Assembly (NCBI GenBank): GCA_900314765.1
Contig: OMWN01000024.1
Coordinates: 24,898 to 88,897 of the forward strand
Length of the DNA: 64,000 bases
Direction: 5' to 3'
Origin: an uncultured Selenomonadales bacterium
Lineage (GTDB): Bacteria; Bacillota; Negativicutes; Selenomonadales; Selenomonadaceae
Positions 1 through 8,190 of this stretch are shown here, piece by piece. The translations under genes and the position numbers were made by a program. Position 1 is the stretch's first letter. Each line of letters opens with the position of its first letter. The notes below the pieces were generated by a model. That model had not been told where the DNA came from. It made no database searches and saw nothing but the letters and a program-made list of their open reading frames with translations.

Positions 1-1
1 C

Positions 2-103
2 GAGGCTGTCGCGTGCTTTGCGATGTTCCTCGGCCGTCTCGAGATTTTCACGGTGCTCGCGCTTTTGACGCCGGAGTTTTGGCGCAAAGGACGACGCTGG
101 TGA
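2..103 (+). CDS. trkH: TrkH-type potassium uptake protein, C-terminal end only
   Basis: Only the last 33 codons are inside the window, ending in TGA at 101-103. They contain the pattern FLGRLEIFTVLALLTPEFWR, which is the typical end of TrkH/KtrB potassium-translocating subunits: the last membrane helix, then a Glu-Phe-Trp-Arg tail. The family forms the membrane pore of a K+ uptake system that works with a TrkA/KtrA NAD-binding subunit. The start and any partner gene lie to the left of the window. Family assignment rests on this short tail alone. Confidence 0.75.
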   Translation, partial: EAVACFAMFLGRLEIFTVLALLTPEFWRKGRRW

Positions 104-201
104 CGCTGATGGCAGAATGACAAAATGTTTTCGAAAAAAACTTTGATATGAAAAATTATATGTTATAATAGTAACATTAAAAAGAAGGGCGGGGTGTAAC
201 G

Positions 202-807
202 TTGATTACGGGAGAATTCAAGCTGACGTATGGCAAAATCGAGCTTTCCTCCATCAATACGGGTGCGCGCAGGAGGCTCGCGAAAAAGTTGGTCGACATC
301 GATGAGGCGTATGTCATTTCCATCGACCAAGAGAAAAATTATCTGCTCATCCTCACGGTGGAGGGCGGAAAGTGGCGCATCATCGCGGACACGGCGGCGG
401 ATCCGTCGCGCGGGCAGGTAGAGGTGTATCGCGAGGCGGGCATCGATGAGGCGGGCATGCCGATCGTCTGCCGTGCGGCCGCGCGCTGGGGCAAGGACCG
501 CGTGCCCGGTCGTCCGTCGATATACGACGACGAGAAAGAGGGGCAGGAAATCTTTGTGCAGCACGTCTACGAGGGCAAATCGATTCGCGCCATTGCTGCG
601 GATATGCACATGAGCCCATCGACGGTGCAGAAGATTTTGAACCGTGTGCGCATGAAAGTCGCGAAGAAAATGCTCGACGGCGAGCTGCTGTTGTCGCCGG
701 AGTCGCCGATATACGCAAAGAGCCTCGATGTGCTGCGCTGGGCCATGAAGAACAGTGAAGGCGAGGAGCAGGAGAAGTATCGCCAATTTTTGAAGACGCA
801 AATATAA
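202..807 (+). CDS. Uncharacterised protein with C-terminal helix-turn-helix
   Basis: A 201-residue soluble protein with TTG as the likely start, preceded by a purine-rich aagaagggcgggg stretch. I do not recognise the N-terminal 100 residues, which look like an alpha/beta domain with alternating charged strands. Residues about 112-145 (YDDEKEGQEIFVQHVYEGKS followed by IRAIAADMHMSPSTVQKIL) form a helix-turn-helix like those of resolvases and sigma-70 region 4. DNA binding is therefore likely, and the target is unknown. It stands alone between trkH and fliB. A weak promoter candidate (TTGATA 143-148, TATAAT 164-169, 15-base spacer) lies upstream. Confidence 0.6.
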   Translation: MITGEFKLTYGKIELSSINTGARRRLAKKLVDIDEAYVISIDQEKNYLLILTVEGGKWRIIADTAADPSRGQVEVYREAGIDEAGMPIVCRAAARWGKDRVPGRPSIYDDEKEGQEIFVQHVYEGKSIRAIAADMHMSPSTVQKILNRVRMKVAKKMLDGELLLSPESPIYAKSLDVLRWAMKNSEGEEQEKYRQFLKTQI

Positions 808-877
808 ACAGCAAAATATAAACAGTAATCGTAACAAATAACAAGAATAAGAAACGTGCTTTAAAAGGAAATTTTTG

Positions 878-2095
878 ATGAACGAGAAACATATTTCATG
901 CTTTGAGCCCGCCTATCTGGAGAAATTCGTCTGCGATGGCTCCGTTTGCGGCTCAAAGTGTTGTCACAAGTGGGGCATCCTCATAGACGACAAAACATAT
1001 AGAAAATATCAAGCTATAGAGCCTGCGTCGGAACGAGACGCGATAATCTCGCATATCACGACGATAAACGATGACGGCGAGGAGCATCTGACATTCATAA
1101 AGGACGAGTGCGACGGATGCTCGCTGCTCGATGACGACGGTCTCTGTCACATACAGCGCCAAAAAAAATACGGCGCGTCGTATCTCTCAAATGTCTGCGC
1201 CGAGTTTCCACGGCGCACGTACTACATCGAGGGCTTCTCTGTGCGCGCGCTCTCGCTCGTGTGCCCGATTGCCGCGCGGCTCGCGCTTATATCGCGCGAG
1301 CCGATGACGTTTCACACGGTGGAGATTTCCGATGAGCGCCTCGACTATTTCATCACGCGGCCAGCGGAGACGATACCAGCGGCGGGTGCTTTTTTCAGCG
1401 TGTTCACGACGGGCGTCAATATACTTCAAAATCGCAAGCTCACAATCGGCGAGCGACTGTTGGCACTCGGACTGTTTCTCGATTATGCAGACGATTTCGT
1501 AACATCGAATGATGTGGCCGGCCTCGAGCGATTCGCCGAGAATTACAGGCAGCCCAATGAAGAAACATTCGCGAATGTTTCGGCATCGTTCGCGTTCGAT
1601 GCGTCGCTTCATTTTTCGCTCATGACGGGACTCATTGATGCACTGTACGACGACCGCTCGATTTATCCCGTTGGCAATCCCGACGATTATCTCGTGCCAT
1701 TCCGCGAGACGTTCGGCACCGATATGGAGAAATGGGAGCGCGGCGAAAAAGCGTATCGCGAAAAGGTCGTGAAGCCGTTTGACTATGTTATCGAGAATTA
1801 TCTCGTCAATGAATTCGTCGGCGGGCTGTATCCGTCTATGACGAATGGCTCGTTCTTCCATAATTTTATAGTATTTGTAACGTTTTATAATGTGCTTGAG
1901 CTCATGCTCATGACGACGGCGATGATGCGAGATGTTACTGAGGACGATGTGCTCCGCGCCGTGGAGAGGCTCGGCGTCAGAACAGATCACACGCTCGAGT
2001 ACATACGACGCGTTGAATCATATATGAAGGACAAGGAAGAAAACGGTGCGATGCTATTGACGGCACTCGTCGATGCTTCGGATAAAATCGATTGA
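878..2095 (+). CDS. fliB: FliB-type flagellin lysine-N-methylase
   Basis: A 405-residue protein with ATG at 878 behind an AAAAGGA site. A TTG one codon upstream is less likely as the start. The N-terminal half is rich in conserved cysteines: C8, C19, C24 and the pair C28-C29, then a second cluster of the form CDGCSLLDDDGLC around residues 75-90 and later SNVCAEFPR. This cysteine pattern is characteristic of the FliB family (YkgJ-like Zn/Fe-S type cluster), which methylates lysines of flagellin. The only other flagellar gene in the window is a hook protein near 18 kb, so the gene is not inside a flagellar operon here. Length fits the family. Confidence 0.85.
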   Translation: MNEKHISCFEPAYLEKFVCDGSVCGSKCCHKWGILIDDKTYRKYQAIEPASERDAIISHITTINDDGEEHLTFIKDECDGCSLLDDDGLCHIQRQKKYGASYLSNVCAEFPRRTYYIEGFSVRALSLVCPIAARLALISREPMTFHTVEISDERLDYFITRPAETIPAAGAFFSVFTTGVNILQNRKLTIGERLLALGLFLDYADDFVTSNDVAGLERFAENYRQPNEETFANVSASFAFDASLHFSLMTGLIDALYDDRSIYPVGNPDDYLVPFRETFGTDMEKWERGEKAYREKVVKPFDYVIENYLVNEFVGGLYPSMTNGSFFHNFIVFVTFYNVLELMLMTTAMMRDVTEDDVLRAVERLGVRTDHTLEYIRRVESYMKDKEENGAMLLTALVDASDKID

Positions 2096-2119
2096 AAGGA
2101 AGAAAGGGGAAAAGGCTTC

Positions 2120-2929
2120 ATGATAAATCAACTGAACCCTTTGGCGCCGTCGCGGCGTGAGCTTCTGCTCGAGGGCGCCCATGACGGCATACCGATAGCG
2201 CTCGGCTACATCGTCGTCGGATTCACGCTCGGCATCGCCGCGAGAAACGCGGGTTTCACGCCGTTCATGGGCTTCATCACGAGCTTTTTCAACAACGCCT
2301 CGGCGGGCGAGTACGCGGCGTTCGTGTTGGCTTCGTCCGATGCGTCGTACATCGAGATGGCCATCATGACGCTCATCGCGAACGCGCGGTATCTTTTGAT
2401 GGCCTGCGTCATCAGTCAGCGTCTCGCGCCAGACGCCTCGCTGCTTCAGCGTGTGCTCATCGGCTTTGACCTCACGGACGAGATTTTCGGCATCACGGCG
2501 GCGCGCTATGTCACGCGCGCCGTCGAGCCCGCCTACGTCTATGGCGCTATGCTCGTCGCGCTGCCTGCGTGGTCGGGCGGCACGGCGATGGGCGTCATCG
2601 CGGGGAGCATCCTGCCGCCGTATCTCGTCTCGGCGCTCTCGGTCGCGCTCTACGGCATGTTCATCGCCATCATCATTCCGCCATCGAAAAAAGACCACAT
2701 CGTTGGCATTTTCGTTTTGCTAAGTTTCGGCGCGAGCTTTTTCGCGGCGCATCTGCCGTATATCATGACGCTCTCGAGCGGCACGCGGACGATTATTTTG
2801 ACCGTCGTTCTCTCATCGGCTGCCGCGATACTTTTCCCTATCAAAGATGACAATCAGCAGAGTGACGAGAATAAAGGCATAGATACCGTAACGGATGCGG
2901 ATAGAGAAATGGAGGCGCGGCGCCCATGA
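2120..2929 (+). CDS. azlC: AzlC family branched-chain amino acid exporter, large subunit
   Basis: A 269-residue membrane protein. It opens with the AzlC hallmark pattern around residues 20-50 (GIPIALGYIVVGFTLGIAAR, then a GF-TPF-MG motif), followed by several hydrophobic segments. AzlC works with the small membrane protein AzlD to export branched-chain amino acids or analogues. The stop codon overlaps the start of the azlD-like gene by four bases (ATGA), so the two are translationally coupled. The last 30 residues are hydrophilic and acidic (DDNQQSDENKG), an extension beyond the usual end. fliB ends 25 bases upstream, so co-transcription is possible. Confidence 0.88.
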   Translation: MINQLNPLAPSRRELLLEGAHDGIPIALGYIVVGFTLGIAARNAGFTPFMGFITSFFNNASAGEYAAFVLASSDASYIEMAIMTLIANARYLLMACVISQRLAPDASLLQRVLIGFDLTDEIFGITAARYVTRAVEPAYVYGAMLVALPAWSGGTAMGVIAGSILPPYLVSALSVALYGMFIAIIIPPSKKDHIVGIFVLLSFGASFFAAHLPYIMTLSSGTRTIILTVVLSSAAAILFPIKDDNQQSDENKGIDTVTDADREMEARRP

Positions 2930-3231
2930 CACACGACATATACATGTACATCGCCGTCATGAGTGCGGTGACGCTCGCCATTCGCATATTGCCGCTCACG
3001 CTCATCAGGCGCCAAGTCAAAAGCCAATTTCTGCGCTCGTTCCTCTACTATGTGCCGTATGTGACGCTCGCCGTCATGACGTTTCCCGCCATCATCGAGG
3101 CGACGCATGTGCCGGCGGCAGGCGCGGTCGCGCTCTTTTTCGGCATAGCACTCGCGTGGTTCGGAGCGAGCCTCTTTCAAGTCGCAGTCACGTGCTGCGT
3201 CGCCGTTTTCATCGTTGAGTGTTTGATGTGA
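2926..3231 (+). CDS. azlD: AzlD family small exporter subunit
   Basis: A 101-residue protein with four predicted membrane segments and the AzlD pattern RILPLTLIRRQVKSQFLRSF near residues 20-40, then YVPYVTLAVMTFPAI. It is the obligate partner of the overlapping azlC gene. Substrate preference cannot be read from sequence. Confidence 0.88.
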   Translation: MTHDIYMYIAVMSAVTLAIRILPLTLIRRQVKSQFLRSFLYYVPYVTLAVMTFPAIIEATHVPAAGAVALFFGIALAWFGASLFQVAVTCCVAVFIVECLM

Positions 3232-3293
3232 CGCGTGGTTGATTAATGTGATATAAAATTTTTTGATATGATTTTTCAGAGGAGACGATTTTC

Positions 3294-3878
3294 ATGGAAT
3301 CAAAAATTTCACGCGATGCGGCGCTCGAGCTGCTCAAAAAATACAACAAGGAGCCGTTTCATATACAGCATGGCTTGACGCTTGAGGGCGTCATGCGTTG
3401 GTTCGCAGAGCATGAGGGATTTGCGGACGATGCCGAATATTGGGGCATCGTCGGACTCCTGCACGATGTGGATTTTGAGATGTGGCCGGAGGAGCATTGC
3501 AAAAAGGCGCCAGAGCTCCTTCGTGAAGCGGGCGTCGGCGACGATATGATTCGTTCGATTTGCTCGCACGGCTACGGCATTTGCGTCGACATAAAGCCAG
3601 AGCATCAGATGGAGAAAATTCTCTTCACGGTCGATGAACTCACGGGTCTCATCGGCGCGGCGGCACTCATGCGCCCGTCGAAGAGCGTCATGGACATGGA
3701 AGTGAAAAGCATAAAGAAAAAATTCAAGGACAAAAGATTTGCTGCGGGCTGCTCGCGCGACATCATAAAGCAGGGGGCGGAGATGCTCGGCTGGGATTTG
3801 GCCGACGTATTCGAGAAAACGCTTGAGGCGATGAAATCGTGCGAGGAGAGCATCAGAAAAGAAATGGGCGAGGCGTAA
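3294..3878 (+). CDS. HD domain hydrolase
   Basis: A 194-residue soluble protein of the HDIG/HD superfamily. The metal-binding pair is H57-D58 in the context GIVGLLHDVDFEMWPEEH, with further candidate ligands at H23/H26 and at the SHGYG motif near residue 95. The superfamily contains phosphohydrolases acting on nucleotides or phosphate esters. No more precise substrate can be deduced. An AGGAGACGAT ribosome binding site precedes ATG at 3294. The next gene follows after only 17 bases, suggesting co-transcription with the EamA exporter. Confidence 0.8.
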   Translation: MESKISRDAALELLKKYNKEPFHIQHGLTLEGVMRWFAEHEGFADDAEYWGIVGLLHDVDFEMWPEEHCKKAPELLREAGVGDDMIRSICSHGYGICVDIKPEHQMEKILFTVDELTGLIGAAALMRPSKSVMDMEVKSIKKKFKDKRFAAGCSRDIIKQGAEMLGWDLADVFEKTLEAMKSCEESIRKEMGEA

Positions 3879-3895
3879 AAGGACGGTGACAGCGG

Positions 3896-4789
3896 TTGAC
3901 GGATAAAAAGCATCAGGTCTTGCTTGCGCTTTTTGCGCCTGCTGTGATTTGGGGATTTCAGCCCGTGCTCGTGAAATATCTCGTCGCCGCGTGGACGCCT
4001 GTCACAGTCACATTCATGCGCTACGTGCTCGCGAGCGCGATTCTTTTTTCTTTTATGGCGTGGCGCCATGAGCAGGAGTGGCGACCAAAGGCGCCAATGG
4101 TGTGGGTCGGCGTCATCGGCATGGGGCTCTTTGGCATATTCCTCGACTGCGTGCTGCAGTTCACGGGCATCAAAACGACCGTCGTCACAAATGTCACGCT
4201 GATTTCGGCGACGACGCCTGCGATGACAGCGCTCTTGGCCGCGGTATTTCTGCGCGAGCGGCTATCGCTCATCGCATGGGGCGGCATCGTGATTTCGTTC
4301 TTCGGCGTCATGCTCGTCGTGAGCCACGGTTCGCTCGACATGGTGATGTCGCTCTCGTTTAACTTCGGCGACGTCCTCTGCCTTGCGTCGCAGCTCGCGT
4401 GGGCGCTTTATTCGCTCATCGGCCTCTACGTGCTTCGCCACACATCGCTCATGACGGCGACGGCGTGGTCCGCTTTCTTCGGCGCGATACTTACGGGCAT
4501 ATACGGCGTCGTCATGGGCGAGCTCGTCATCGTGCCGATTGGCGCGTACGCCATAGGGAGCTACCTCTACATCACGCTCCTCGGCGGCATCATGAGCCAG
4601 CTCTGCTGGAACTACGGCGTCCACGAGGCAGGGCCGTCCATCACGAGCGTGTTCCTCAACGTCATGCCCGTCGTCGGCATGATGGCGGGATATTTTCTCA
4701 TGGGCGACGAGATGGGCATCGTCCAGCTCACGGGCGCGGCCTCCATATTCGCCGGCGTCTGGCTCACGACGCACAGCTCAAGGAAATGA
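3896..4789 (+). CDS. EamA/DMT family transporter
   Basis: A 297-residue protein with ten hydrophobic segments arranged as two EamA halves (about residues 8-140 and 150-290). Typical motifs are PAVIWGFQPVLVKYL at the start and FLRERLSLIAWGGIVISFFG at the end of repeat 1. The family exports or imports small metabolites, and the substrate is unknown. Translation starts at TTG 3896, with GGACGGTGA acting as the ribosome binding site. It probably shares a transcript with the HD hydrolase, and the strong hairpin at 4861 would end it. Confidence 0.85.
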   Translation: MTDKKHQVLLALFAPAVIWGFQPVLVKYLVAAWTPVTVTFMRYVLASAILFSFMAWRHEQEWRPKAPMVWVGVIGMGLFGIFLDCVLQFTGIKTTVVTNVTLISATTPAMTALLAAVFLRERLSLIAWGGIVISFFGVMLVVSHGSLDMVMSLSFNFGDVLCLASQLAWALYSLIGLYVLRHTSLMTATAWSAFFGAILTGIYGVVMGELVIVPIGAYAIGSYLYITLLGGIMSQLCWNYGVHEAGPSITSVFLNVMPVVGMMAGYFLMGDEMGIVQLTGAASIFAGVWLTTHSSRK

Positions 4790-4797
4790 ACAGAGAG

Positions 4798-4836
4798 AAC
4801 ACTGATTATTTCAATCTTCAATCAATCAGTGTTTCA
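4798..4836. repeat. Short R4-like terminal repeat derivative
   Basis: A 39-bp palindrome made only of the two ends of the R4 repeat: GAACACTGATTATTTC at the left and AATCAATCAGTGTTTC at the right. It looks like an internal-deletion derivative of R4. It lies directly after the EamA stop codon. Confidence 0.5.
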
Positions 4837-4860
4837 TTGATTGCTAATAGAATCAAAAAA

Positions 4861-4896
4861 TGCTTGAATGTCGAAAGTGACATTCAAGCATTTTTT
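4861..4896 (+). terminator. Rho-independent terminator after the EamA gene
   Basis: Perfect 12-bp stem TGCTTGAATGTC / GACATTCAAGCA with a GAAAGT loop. T6 follows on the plus strand and A6 precedes it, so it could act in both directions. Confidence 0.85.
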
Positions 4897-4974
4897 CGTT
4901 TGAGCAAAATTTGATGCAAAATTTACGAGTCTGTTATGAAATTTGGTGGAATTGTAAAAGTATAGGGAATGTGA

Positions 4975-5282
4975 CCCAGCGATGCCAGTCCGAAGTAACT
5001 TAGCAATTTCATACAGGCTCTTACGGAAACGCTGATTATTTCCGCAGTCGTCTTGACGGATCTTTTTCCGTATATCTTCGTCGATGCTCATCAGCGTAGC
5101 ACCACTACGCCTCTTCGCATCTTCTTGATACACGAAAAAATCTCTCGTCAATACTTCTACTTCAATTAATCAGCGTTTCCTTTGGCTGGCTCCGAAGCGG
5201 CGTGTTTTCGCTTTTGCCGCGAGGATGCCAGTATTAGAGCCTGTCGAAATTGCGCAGTGAATGAGGACTGGCATCGCTGGGG
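4975..5282. repeat. R3 repeat, copy a (interrupted by an R4 element)
   Basis: The element is bounded by inverted ends CCCAGCGATGCCAGTCC and GGACTGGCATCGCTGGGG. Its two halves match, in reverse orientation, the continuous copy at 9281-9427. The match runs up to GGCTCT on the left and restarts at TTTGGCTGGCTCCGAAG on the right. Between them lies a complete R4 element. No open reading frame or transposase is present, so this is a non-autonomous (MITE-like) repeat. Confidence 0.75.
5025..5180. repeat. R4 repeat, copy a (inserted into R3)
   Basis: A 156-bp element with perfect 14-bp terminal inverted repeats GGAAACGCTGATTA / TAATCAGCGTTTCC. The interior carries CAGTCGTCTTGACGGATC and TCGATGCTCATCAGCGTAGC, which recur almost unchanged at 11397-11556. 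No coding capacity. A clear target-site duplication is not visible: the left flank reads CTCTTAC and the right flank TTTGG. Confidence 0.75.
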
Positions 5283-5306
5283 GATTATTTACAGGCTCAT
5301 GCGATT

Positions 5307-6071
5307 TTACTTTTTCGGCGTGATGGCGATGACGCGCGCGGGGAGTCCCGTCGCTTTTTCGATGCGCGGCCAGAGCGCGATGAGCAGCGCACCCGCGGGC
5401 GCGACTTTGTCGAGGTTCGAGAGAACTTCTATCTGCAGCTTGCCTTTTTTGAGGACGTAGCGCTCGCATGCAAGGTCGCCCGCTTTCGCGGCTTCCTTCG
5501 ATGCGTCAGTGTCGAGCGTCTCATGGCCGCTCGCTGCCGCATTCCTCGTCTCGTAGATGTACTCGAGCGCCGAGAGACTCCATGCGGGGAAATTCTCACT
5601 GCCGTCAGCGGCGATGCCGGAGAGCTTGTCCATGCTCGGCCAATTTTTGTGCCAGTCTGTGCGAAGCGCGACGAATGCGCCGTCGGGGATGTCGCCGTAT
5701 TTCGCCTCGTACGCTTTTATGTCGTCCGCAGTCGCGGCGTAGCGTGGGTCGTCCTTCACTTTGTCCGTGATGTCGATGACGCAGAGCGGATATATCATGT
5801 TCGTCACGCCGAACGCGTCGGAGAGCGGCGCGTTTTTGATGAAGTGGCCGGGGAAATCGACATGCGTGCCGAACTGCCCCGGGAATTTGAACGTCTGAAT
5901 GAGGCACTCGAGCATCGGGTTGCCCCAGTCGAATACCGTCTTCGAGAGCTCGACCGAGCCAGCGGGTATGCCCGACCATACGGGCGCATCGTTGTTCAGC
6001 GGGTGAGAGAGCTCCACCCACTCGTATTCGTCCTTCAGCGATTTCAGTGTGTCCCAAAGTTTGTAGCTCAT
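5307..6071 (-). CDS. Cyclase family protein (kynurenine formamidase-like fold)
   Basis: A 254-residue protein; the start is set by GGGAGG eight bases before ATG at 6071. The cyclase/KynB signature is visible. First comes ELSHPL near residue 20, with YEWVELSHPLNNDAPVWSG. Then comes the metal-binding motif FGTHVDFPGHF near residues 65-75, where two His and one Asp bind a divalent cation. The family hydrolyses arylformamides or related amide/ester substrates and includes isatin hydrolase. It stands alone, transcribed toward the R3/R4 repeats and divergent from the ParA-like gene. A true kynurenine pathway is not seen in the window, so I leave the substrate open. Confidence 0.82.
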   Translation of the reverse strand: MSYKLWDTLKSLKDEYEWVELSHPLNNDAPVWSGIPAGSVELSKTVFDWGNPMLECLIQTFKFPGQFGTHVDFPGHFIKNAPLSDAFGVTNMIYPLCVIDITDKVKDDPRYAATADDIKAYEAKYGDIPDGAFVALRTDWHKNWPSMDKLSGIAADGSENFPAWSLSALEYIYETRNAAASGHETLDTDASKEAAKAGDLACERYVLKKGKLQIEVLSNLDKVAPAGALLIALWPRIEKATGLPARVIAITPKK

Positions 6072-6290
6072 GTTTGCATCCTCCCTACGTTGATTCATAT
6101 CTTAATTCATACTAAGTATATATGCTTTATTAATGTATATAATACAATCGCATCTTGCTGTTGTCAATATGTAATGTGAAATTTGTCTTTAGTGTGCGCC
6201 TATGGTATATTTATAGCGTAACGATTTGAATGTGATTGAAAATTTTCATTGAAGATTTTCTTGTTGATGAAATGATGGAGGTATCACGAC

Positions 6291-7367
6291 ATGCCAAGAA
6301 CATATTCGAGACGTGCGGGCTCGACGCCAAGGCGCCACGCTCCAGCGAAGCCAGCAGACGCGACGGCGGCAAAGACGCGCAAAAAGAAATCCGATGAAAA
6401 GGAAGAACTTGCGGCGAATGCGAGTGAAGTGGTCGAGGATGCTGAGAAAAAAGTAGACGCCGAGGTGACCGCGAGCGCGAGTGAAAAGAAGGACGCGCCA
6501 GAGAAGAAGGAAAAGCCTGCAGAGAAAGAGCCGAAAGAAAAGGCAAAGGAGAAAGCGAAAGGCAAGCACGCGAAGGAAAAGTCTGAGAAAACTGAGAAAA
6601 TAGAGCACAAGACGCGCGTCATCGCGGTCGTCAATCATAAGGGCGGCGTCGGCAAGACGACGTGCACGATGGACATCGGCGCGGGGCTCAGGCGCTACGG
6701 CAAGACGGTGCTGTTCATCGACGCTGACCCGCAGGGCAGTCTCTCGCTCGGGCTTGGCATAGACACGAAGGGCAAAAACACGCTGTATGAGCTGCTCAAG
6801 GGGAAATGTCGCCCAGAGAAAGCCATCATGAAGACGAAGAGTGGCGTGGACATCATAGCGGCAGACATCATGCTGCAGGCAGCGGAAGGCGAGCTTTCGA
6901 ATGAGCCGGGGCGCGACTATCTCTTGAGCGAGGTCGTCGACAAAGTGAAGGACAAGTACGACTATATCCTCATCGATTGCCCGCCCGCGCTCGGCATGCT
7001 CACGCTTAATGCGCTCGTCGCGGCGACGGAGGCGCTCATCGTCGTGAAACCGGAGTTCTATTCGATACAGGGCATAAAGCAGCTCGAGGAAACGTTCAAC
7101 GTCGTGAGGAAAAGGCTCAACAAGAATCTCAAAGTCGCGGGCATCGTCATCAATATGTACGACGCGCGCCGCAAACAGAAAAACAAGGAGGCCATCGACG
7201 CGATACAGGAAATGTTCGATGAGCATATCTTCGCGTCATCCATCAGAAACACGGCGGCCGTCGCCGTGAGCCCGAGCGAGCATGAAGATATTTTCGCCTA
7301 CAGCGCGAAAGAAGCCAGCGACTTCGATGCACTCGTCAAGGAAATCATCGACATGGAAGGGAAATAA
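6291..7367 (+). CDS. Orphan ParA/Soj-like ATPase with long charged N-terminal arm
   Basis: A 358-residue protein. Residues 1-105 are a low-complexity arm of Lys, Glu and Ala with basic patches. Residues 108-355 are a complete MinD/ParA ATPase: deviant Walker A KGGVGKTT at 117-124, FIDADPQGS after strand 2, and LIDCPPALG as Walker B around residue 225. ParA proteins form ATP-dependent dimers that position chromosomes, plasmids or protein complexes. No ParB gene or parS-like repeat is adjacent, so it may be a cargo-positioning paralogue rather than the chromosomal Soj. GGAGG at 6275 supports the start. An R1 repeat begins 13 bases after the stop. Confidence 0.85.
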   Translation: MPRTYSRRAGSTPRRHAPAKPADATAAKTRKKKSDEKEELAANASEVVEDAEKKVDAEVTASASEKKDAPEKKEKPAEKEPKEKAKEKAKGKHAKEKSEKTEKIEHKTRVIAVVNHKGGVGKTTCTMDIGAGLRRYGKTVLFIDADPQGSLSLGLGIDTKGKNTLYELLKGKCRPEKAIMKTKSGVDIIAADIMLQAAEGELSNEPGRDYLLSEVVDKVKDKYDYILIDCPPALGMLTLNALVAATEALIVVKPEFYSIQGIKQLEETFNVVRKRLNKNLKVAGIVINMYDARRKQKNKEAIDAIQEMFDEHIFASSIRNTAAVAVSPSEHEDIFAYSAKEASDFDALVKEIIDMEGK

Positions 7368-7380
7368 GAGATATACGCAG

Positions 7381-7657
7381 ACCCTCTCCGCCCCCTACGG
7401 GGGCACCTCCCCCAGAGTGGGAGGCATAGCGAAAGCAGTGCTTTACGATACGATGAAGAATGAATGTCAGACGCTCACTTTACAGGATCAAACAAGCTAC
7501 ACAATTTTGATTACGAAGAAAATTTGTAATTGCTTTTTTATCAATGAAACGATTTAGCTTGTGTAAATAGTCTCAGCATCTGTAACATCAGCCTCCCCAA
7601 TGGGGGGTAAACATGCCAGTGGCATGTTTACGCGAGCGAATGCGAGGCGGAGAGGGT
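7381..7657. repeat. R1 repeat, copy a
   Basis: A 277-bp element bounded by ACCCTCTCCGCC and GGCGGAGAGGGT. Near the left end is a palindrome CACCTCCCCCAGAGTGGGAG. Near the right end is CATGCCAGTGGCATG and GCGAATGCGAGGCGGAG. Four other copies occur in the window. There is no plausible gene inside. The sequence between 7658 and 7840 is AT-rich and shows nothing I can name. Confidence 0.7.
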
Positions 7658-7839
7658 CGCTTATTTCGCTTGTGGCTGAAGGTTACGCAGTATCGACGAA
7701 AAATTTTATATTGAATCTATCATTACATCTCAAGAAAAAATCAAAAATTTCTTGGGATTTTTTGTAAATTTTATTTGCATTTTGTATTCAAGGGTGATAT
7801 ACTACGTTACAACCTCATTTACAAAGTTACATAATCTTA

Positions 7840-8108
7840 ATGACGATGAACGGAAGCACGTGACAGATGTCCTTCACAGAGAACCGAGAAATGGTGAGAA
7901 TCGGCAAGGGCAAATCACATCTCGTCCGCGAGTCCCGCTCGTGAATGGAGTAGCGAGCGGCGCATGGCAGCGTTAAATGCCGCTAAAGTGTGAGCTTTGA
8001 TTTTGATGGCTTATGCCGAAGTAATAAATGCGGGTGGTACCGCGCGAACGAAACGAAAAAATTGATGTCGCGCCCCGATGGACGGTTTTGCGTCTGTCGG
8101 GGCTTTTT
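7840..8108 (+). promoter_or_regulatory. T-box leader RNA ahead of the TRAP transporter
   Basis: The T-box consensus AAATGCGGGTGGTACCGCG lies at 8026-8044. An intrinsic terminator follows, with stem GCCCCGATGGACG / CGTCTGTCGGGGC and a T-run, at 8072-8108. Upstream, GACGATGAACGG starts a Stem I-like structure and AGAGAACCGAGAAATGGTGA resembles the distal loop. In a hand fold, GACGA pairs with TCGTC (7922-7926) and GTGA with TCAC (7915-7918). That leaves ATC in the specifier position, so isoleucine is only a weak suggestion. Uncharged tRNA binding should disrupt the terminator and switch on dctP. Confidence 0.85.
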
Positions 8109-8190
8109 ATTTTACTCAAAATTTTAGGGGAACGCTTATTAATTGAATTGAAGACATTGATTAGTGTTTTCCAAAGGGGAGGAAATCAAA

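Noticed and set aside
7282..7557. Open frame running from the end of the ParA-like gene into R1 copy a
   Set aside because: No ribosome binding site, overlaps the ParA gene in another frame, and lies mostly within a repeat family with no conserved frame.
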